Of a stretch of 16,181 nucleotides of DNA, positions 13,377 to 16,181 are shown piece after piece. Source of the stretch: G020354945 sp964570585 (GTDB lineage Bacteria; Omnitrophota; Gorgyraeia; JABMRG01; JAFGKX01). The position numbers were made by a program, and so were the translations under genes. The notes under the pieces are model-generated. The model made no database searches. It was not told where the DNA came from and saw only the letters and a list, made by a program, of their open reading frames with translations. Each line of letters begins with the position of its first letter. The first letter of the stretch is position 1. The DNA is taken from positions 1 to 16,181 of the forward strand of contig CAZMYR010000039.1 of NCBI GenBank assembly GCA_964570585.1, in the 5' to 3' direction.

Positions 13377-14317
13377 TGGCCGAAGATAAGCTCAAAGTTT
13401 TTACAGGTAATACGAATATTAAATTGGCAAAGGATATATGTAAATATCTAAATATAAAATTAGGAAAGGCACAAGTTTCAGAATTTAGCGACGGAGAAAT
13501 AAGAGTCAAGATAAAAGAAAATGTTCGCGGGCAGGATGTGTTTGTAATTCAACCAACATCTACGCCGGTTAATAAGAGTTTAATGGAGCTGCTTATAATA
13601 ATAGATGCTTTAAAAAGGGCCTCTGCCGATAGAATTACCGCAGTTATGCCATATTATGGGTATGCCAGACAAGACAGAAAGGACCAGCCAAGAGTTCCGA
13701 TTAGCGCCAAGCTGGTAGCCAATCTGATAACAAATGCCGGTACAGATAGGGTCCTTACAGTGGATCTTCACGCCGGGCAGATACAGGGATTTTTTGATAT
13801 ACCCCTGGATAATTTATATGCAGTTAAGCTATTTGTCGATTATTTCAAAAAGAAGAAACTTAAAAACCTTGTAGTTGTCTCTCCGGATGTAGGCGGGATA
13901 AAGATGGCCAGAGCCTATTCCAAGAAGATGAAAGCAGGCCTTTCAATTGTGGATAAAAGAAGAAAAAACGATTCTGAATCGGAAGTTATGAATATACTCG
14001 GTGATGTCCAAGATAAAAATGTCGTTATAATAGATGATATGGTGGCAACCGCAGGCTCTTTGGTAGAGGCAGCAGCGGCAGTAAAAAAAGCAGGGGCTAG
14101 GAGGGTAATGGCTGCTGTAACCCATCCGATGCTATGCGGGCCGGCAATCACAAGAATAAGTGAGTCTTGCGTAGAAGAGTTGGTTGTAACCGATACCATA
14201 CCTATACCCAGCGAAAAAAAGATTAACAAAATAAAGATACATTCCATAACCCCGCTTTTAGGAGAAGCAATACGCAGGATACATAGCGGTAGATCAGTAA
14301 GCGCCTTGTTTGAATAG
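13373..14317 (+). CDS. prs: Ribose-phosphate pyrophosphokinase (PRPP synthetase)
   Basis: A 314-residue class I enzyme that converts ribose-5-phosphate and ATP into PRPP, feeding nucleotide, histidine and NAD synthesis. Typical segments are present: FSDGEI (38-43), YYGYARQDRK (94-103, ATP binding), DLHAGQIQGFF (131-141, metal His133), and the PRPP loop VVIIDDMVATAGS (217-229). Length is normal for the family. The ATG at 13373 overlaps the glmU stop (ATGA), and a purine-rich ribosome site (GAGGAGTGAGGAA) precedes it. A second ATG follows at once (13376), so either may be used. It connects to both the transketolase subunits (source of ribose-5-phosphate) and hisG (user of PRPP) in this window. 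Confidence 0.97.
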   Translation: MMAEDKLKVFTGNTNIKLAKDICKYLNIKLGKAQVSEFSDGEIRVKIKENVRGQDVFVIQPTSTPVNKSLMELLIIIDALKRASADRITAVMPYYGYARQDRKDQPRVPISAKLVANLITNAGTDRVLTVDLHAGQIQGFFDIPLDNLYAVKLFVDYFKKKKLKNLVVVSPDVGGIKMARAYSKKMKAGLSIVDKRRKNDSESEVMNILGDVQDKNVVIIDDMVATAGSLVEAAAAVKKAGARRVMAAVTHPMLCGPAITRISESCVEELVVTDTIPIPSEKKINKIKIHSITPLLGEAIRRIHSGRSVSALFE

Positions 14318-14335
14318 GTTATTAGAGGTGGAGAC

Positions 14336-15061
14336 ATGGGAAAGATTACATTAAATGCGCAGATAAGAGAAGATATCGGTAAGAGCGCAAGCAGACGATT
14401 GCGAAACAATTATATGATACCGGCAGTTGTATATAAACAGGCAGAAAAGACTCTTCCTATACAGGTTAAAACAACCGATTTTATTCATATATTACACACT
14501 GCTGCCGGAGAGAATGTAATTATAACCTTAAAAATCGCACCATCGATGAAAACCAAATCCAGCAGCGCCATTAAGACCGTAATTATAAAAGAGATACAAT
14601 ACCATCCTACAAAGGAGAATATATTGCATATTGACTTTCAGGAAATATCTTTAACCGAGAAGATCACAGTCAAAGTTCCCATAGTATTAAAAGGTGAAGC
14701 GGTAGGAGTCAAGGCCGAAGGGGGTATCTTAGAGCAGATGACCAAAGAACTTGAGATAGAATGCCTGCCTACTAAGATACCGGAAAAAATAGAATTTAAT
14801 ATAGAGGCGATGAAGATAGGTGACATCGTTCATGTTAAAGAACTGAATATTCCAGCTGAAGTTAAGGTATTAGTTGATTCAGAGCAGGCAGTAGTCTCAG
14901 TTTCGCCGCCAAAGGCAGAAGAAGTCCCGGTTGCAGAAGAAGCAGAGGAAGCAATAGAAGAACCCGAGGTTATAACTGAAAAGAAGGCAGAAGAGAGAGA
15001 AGCCGAAGCAGCAGCAGAAGAAGTGAAGGAAAAGAAGGAAGGGAAGGGGACAAAGGGTTAA
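14336..15061 (+). CDS. rplY: Large-subunit ribosomal protein bL25, Ctc/TL5 long form
   Basis: A 241-residue 5S-rRNA-binding protein. Residues 1-~95 form the L25 domain (starts ITLNAQIREDIGKSASRRLR). Residues ~96-185 match the TL5/Ctc C-terminal domain, with HIDFQEI near 97-103 and the VKAEGGILEQ segment near 125. From ~190 an acidic Glu/Ala tail runs to a short basic end (KEKKEGKGTKG), common in long forms of this protein. GAGGTGGAG precedes the ATG. It follows prs by 18 nt and precedes pth, as in the Bacillus ctc/pth order. Hairpin C starts 10 nt after its stop. Confidence 0.95.
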   Translation: MGKITLNAQIREDIGKSASRRLRNNYMIPAVVYKQAEKTLPIQVKTTDFIHILHTAAGENVIITLKIAPSMKTKSSSAIKTVIIKEIQYHPTKENILHIDFQEISLTEKITVKVPIVLKGEAVGVKAEGGILEQMTKELEIECLPTKIPEKIEFNIEAMKIGDIVHVKELNIPAEVKVLVDSEQAVVSVSPPKAEEVPVAEEAEEAIEEPEVITEKKAEEREAEAAAEEVKEKKEGKGTKG

Positions 15062-15071
15062 AAATAGAATA

Positions 15072-15137
15072 GCACCCTTTGGGAAAACAAAGGGGCAAGT
15101 GTAGGGACGTTTGCTACTTTGTTTTCCCAAAGGGTGC
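15072..15137. repeat. Long hairpin element C
   Basis: A perfect 21-bp stem (15072-15092 with 15117-15137), then a few further inner pairs around GCAA/TTGC, and a loop containing TGTAGGGACGTTT (15100-15112). The outer arm (GCACCCTTTGGGAAAACAAA) parallels hairpin B, and the loop sequence is shared with the repeats at 16055 and 16087. It fills the gap between rplY and pth and holds the only ribosome-site-like sequence before pth (AAGGGTG) in its right arm. Confidence 0.88.
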
Positions 15138-15144
15138 ATATACC

Positions 15145-15732
15145 ATGAAGATGATAGCTGGGTTAGGCAACCCCGGTAGAAAATATGTAAATACCAGGCA
15201 CAATATAGGATTTCGCGTAACTGATAAATTAGTTTATAAATATAATGCCAGGTTTAAGAAAAAGCTCTTTAAAAAGGCAAGAGAGGCAAATTTGGAAATT
15301 TCCGGAAAAAGAACACTGATCTTGCAGCCTTTAACCTATATGAATCTTTCTGGCAGCTGCATTCGGCATGTTTATAAAAGATTAAGATTGAATTTGAAAG
15401 ATTTATTGATCATATGCGATGATATAAATCTGCCAATCGGCAAAGTAAGAATTAGGCCTTCCGGCTCAGCAGGAGGGCACAACGGATTAGCATCTATTAT
15501 AAACTGGTTAGGCACAGAAGAGTTCCCAAGGTTGAGAATAGGAATAAGGGCAGAAGAGCCCGTAGAAGACTTTTCCGAATATGTGCTTTCGGAGTTTTCA
15601 AAAGACCAGGATAAGATAATAGAGCATGTTATTGATAAAGCTGTTTTGGCTTGTGAGGGTTGGATTAAAGACGGGACAGAAGTAGCAATGAATAAGTTTA
15701 ATGCACATTTGCGCAATAAGGAGAGTCCATGA
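15145..15732 (+). CDS. pth: Peptidyl-tRNA hydrolase
   Basis: A 195-residue enzyme that releases peptides from stalled peptidyl-tRNA and recycles tRNA in the cytoplasm. The N-terminus MKMIAGLGNPGRKY matches the family. Catalytic H19 (TRHN), N67 (TYMNLSG), D92 (CDDINLP) and N113 (GGHNG) are all present, each one position before its E. coli counterpart. I chose ATG 15145, although the frame stays open back to TTG 15079, because the extra residues would come from hairpin C and the family begins here. No free ribosome site precedes this ATG; the nearest purine run is inside the hairpin arm. The stop overlaps the rpsF ATG (ATGA). Confidence 0.96.
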   Translation: MKMIAGLGNPGRKYVNTRHNIGFRVTDKLVYKYNARFKKKLFKKAREANLEISGKRTLILQPLTYMNLSGSCIRHVYKRLRLNLKDLLIICDDINLPIGKVRIRPSGSAGGHNGLASIINWLGTEEFPRLRIGIRAEEPVEDFSEYVLSEFSKDQDKIIEHVIDKAVLACEGWIKDGTEVAMNKFNAHLRNKESP

Positions 15733-16091
15733 AACAATACGAAGCATTAATCATTTTAAAACCGGAATTACAAGGTGATGCACTCAAAATCTCCTTTAAT
15801 GAAATTCTCGATATAATTAAAAAATATCGATGCGATATTGAAAATGTTGATGAATGGGGGAGGAAACCTTTAGCTTATAATATTGCTAAAAATAGAGAAG
15901 GTACATATTTTTTGGTTAAATTTAAAGGAGAACCCGAAAGCATTAGCGAAATCAATAGGAGGTTTTCCTTAAATGAGAACATCCTCAGGGCCATGGTAAC
16001 AGTCCGGCGCAAAAAGAAAACAGAAAGAGACGTTTCCAGTTTCAAAGAGGAAAATGTAGGGACGTTTCTGAAACCAAAGAGGGAAATGTAG
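15729..16091 (+). CDS. rpsF: Small-subunit ribosomal protein bS6 with repeat-encoded C-terminal tail
   Basis: A 120-residue protein; residues 1-~95 are a standard bS6 (MKQYEALIILKPEL, DEWGRKPLAYNI, LNENILRAMVTVR), which binds 16S rRNA with bS18 in the central domain. AAGGAG (15718-15723) precedes the ATG, and the start overlaps pth. The last ~13 residues (ENVGTFLKPKREM) are encoded by the first copy of a 32-bp direct repeat, and the TAG stop lies in the second copy. As 32 is not a multiple of 3, the second copy is read in another frame, which yields the stop. The tail is thus repeat-derived, not ancestral bS6. rpsR and ssb commonly follow rpsF but would lie past the window edge. Confidence 0.93.
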   Translation: MKQYEALIILKPELQGDALKISFNEILDIIKKYRCDIENVDEWGRKPLAYNIAKNREGTYFLVKFKGEPESISEINRRFSLNENILRAMVTVRRKKKTERDVSSFKEENVGTFLKPKREM

Positions 16092-16114
16092 GGACGTTTC
16101 TGAAACCAAAGAGG
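16052..16114. repeat. Direct repeat, two 31-nt copies with 32-bp period
   Basis: The 31 nt at 16052-16082 recur identically at 16084-16114 (starting AAATGTAGGGACGTTTCTG and ending AAACCAAAGAGG). A diverged copy lies at 9123-9159, and the block TGTAGGGACGTTT is also in the loop of hairpin C. The first copy codes for the bS6 tail. Confidence 0.9.
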
Positions 16115-16165
16115 AAAGTGTCCCCATAAAGGGGACACTTCCCCCTTAGGTTTCAGAAACGTCCC
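16091..16165. repeat. Long hairpin element D
   Basis: Two 35-nt arms (16091-16125 and 16131-16165) pair with three mismatches around a 5-nt loop, the same dimensions as hairpin B, with the identical core TGTCCCC/GGGGACACTT. The following 16167-16181 (GGGGACACTTGCCCC) repeats 15 nt of hairpin B exactly, so another module continues beyond the window. Confidence 0.88.
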
Positions 16166-16181
16166 TGGGGACACTTGCCCC

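Noticed and set aside
14897..15139. Minus-strand frame opposite the rplY tail
   Set aside because: It is the Phe/Cys-rich antisense of the Glu/Lys-rich bL25 tail and hairpin C, with no supporting signal.
15079..15144. Upstream TTG start for pth
   Set aside because: The added residues would be encoded by hairpin C, and the family begins at MKMIAGLGNPG.

Overview
The window is about 16 kb of moderately AT-rich, gene-dense bacterial DNA carrying conserved housekeeping genes, nearly all on the + strand. The order ispE, spoVG, (tRNA-Gln, clpX), glmU, prs, rplY/ctc, pth, rpsF resembles the classic bacterial ispE/spoVG/gcaD/prs/ctc/pth cluster. Three clues point to a Gram-negative lineage near the PVC superphylum, most likely Candidatus Omnitrophota (inference; no 16S gene is present): a 31-residue mS38/COX24-type basic protein, a SpoVG with a zinc ribbon inserted in it, and a transketolase made as two half-length subunits. 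A signal-peptide TPR protein, a membrane-anchored PpiD-type chaperone and a probable lipoprotein fit a cell with an envelope and periplasm.

Layout. Left end (1-2.2 kb): a minus-strand PpiD/SurA-like chaperone and a plus-strand class II aldolase diverge from one compact region where two near-consensus promoters overlap at their -10 boxes. hisG (long form) follows with its own promoter. From 3.26 kb there is a tightly packed run: the COX24-like mini-protein, an 11-repeat TPR protein, transketolase N-subunit, an FtsH-like membrane AAA protease with almost no periplasmic domain, a probable lipoprotein of unknown function, transketolase C-subunit, ispE and spoVG. A long hairpin and a tRNA-Gln(UUG) separate these from clpX, glmU, prs, rplY, pth and rpsF. 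Start/stop overlaps of 4 bp (ATGA) at TPR/tktN, clpX/glmU, glmU/prs and pth/rpsF suggest translational coupling.

The most unusual content is repeats. Most gaps that separate genes, and several gene ends, carry a short repeat of one of several classes: an inverted array of 9-nt units (3154-3235), a helically phased ACGAAT array (7188-7243), a heptanucleotide tandem array (12065-12120), a CGTCATTGCGAG palindrome (9707-9730), and a modular family of long hairpins (8110-8135, 9123-9159, 9804-9835, 10576-10650, 15072-15137, 16052-16181) that share outer arms, inner cores or both. Five of these repeats are translated: they form the N-terminal extension of GlmU, the n-region of the lipoprotein, two insertions in one variable loop of IspE, and the C-terminal tail plus stop codon of ribosomal protein bS6. 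This resembles the in-frame palindromic elements known from Rickettsia and is the best candidate here for an undescribed system. There is no gene-free stretch longer than 300 bases. Bases 1-54 hold nothing I can name.
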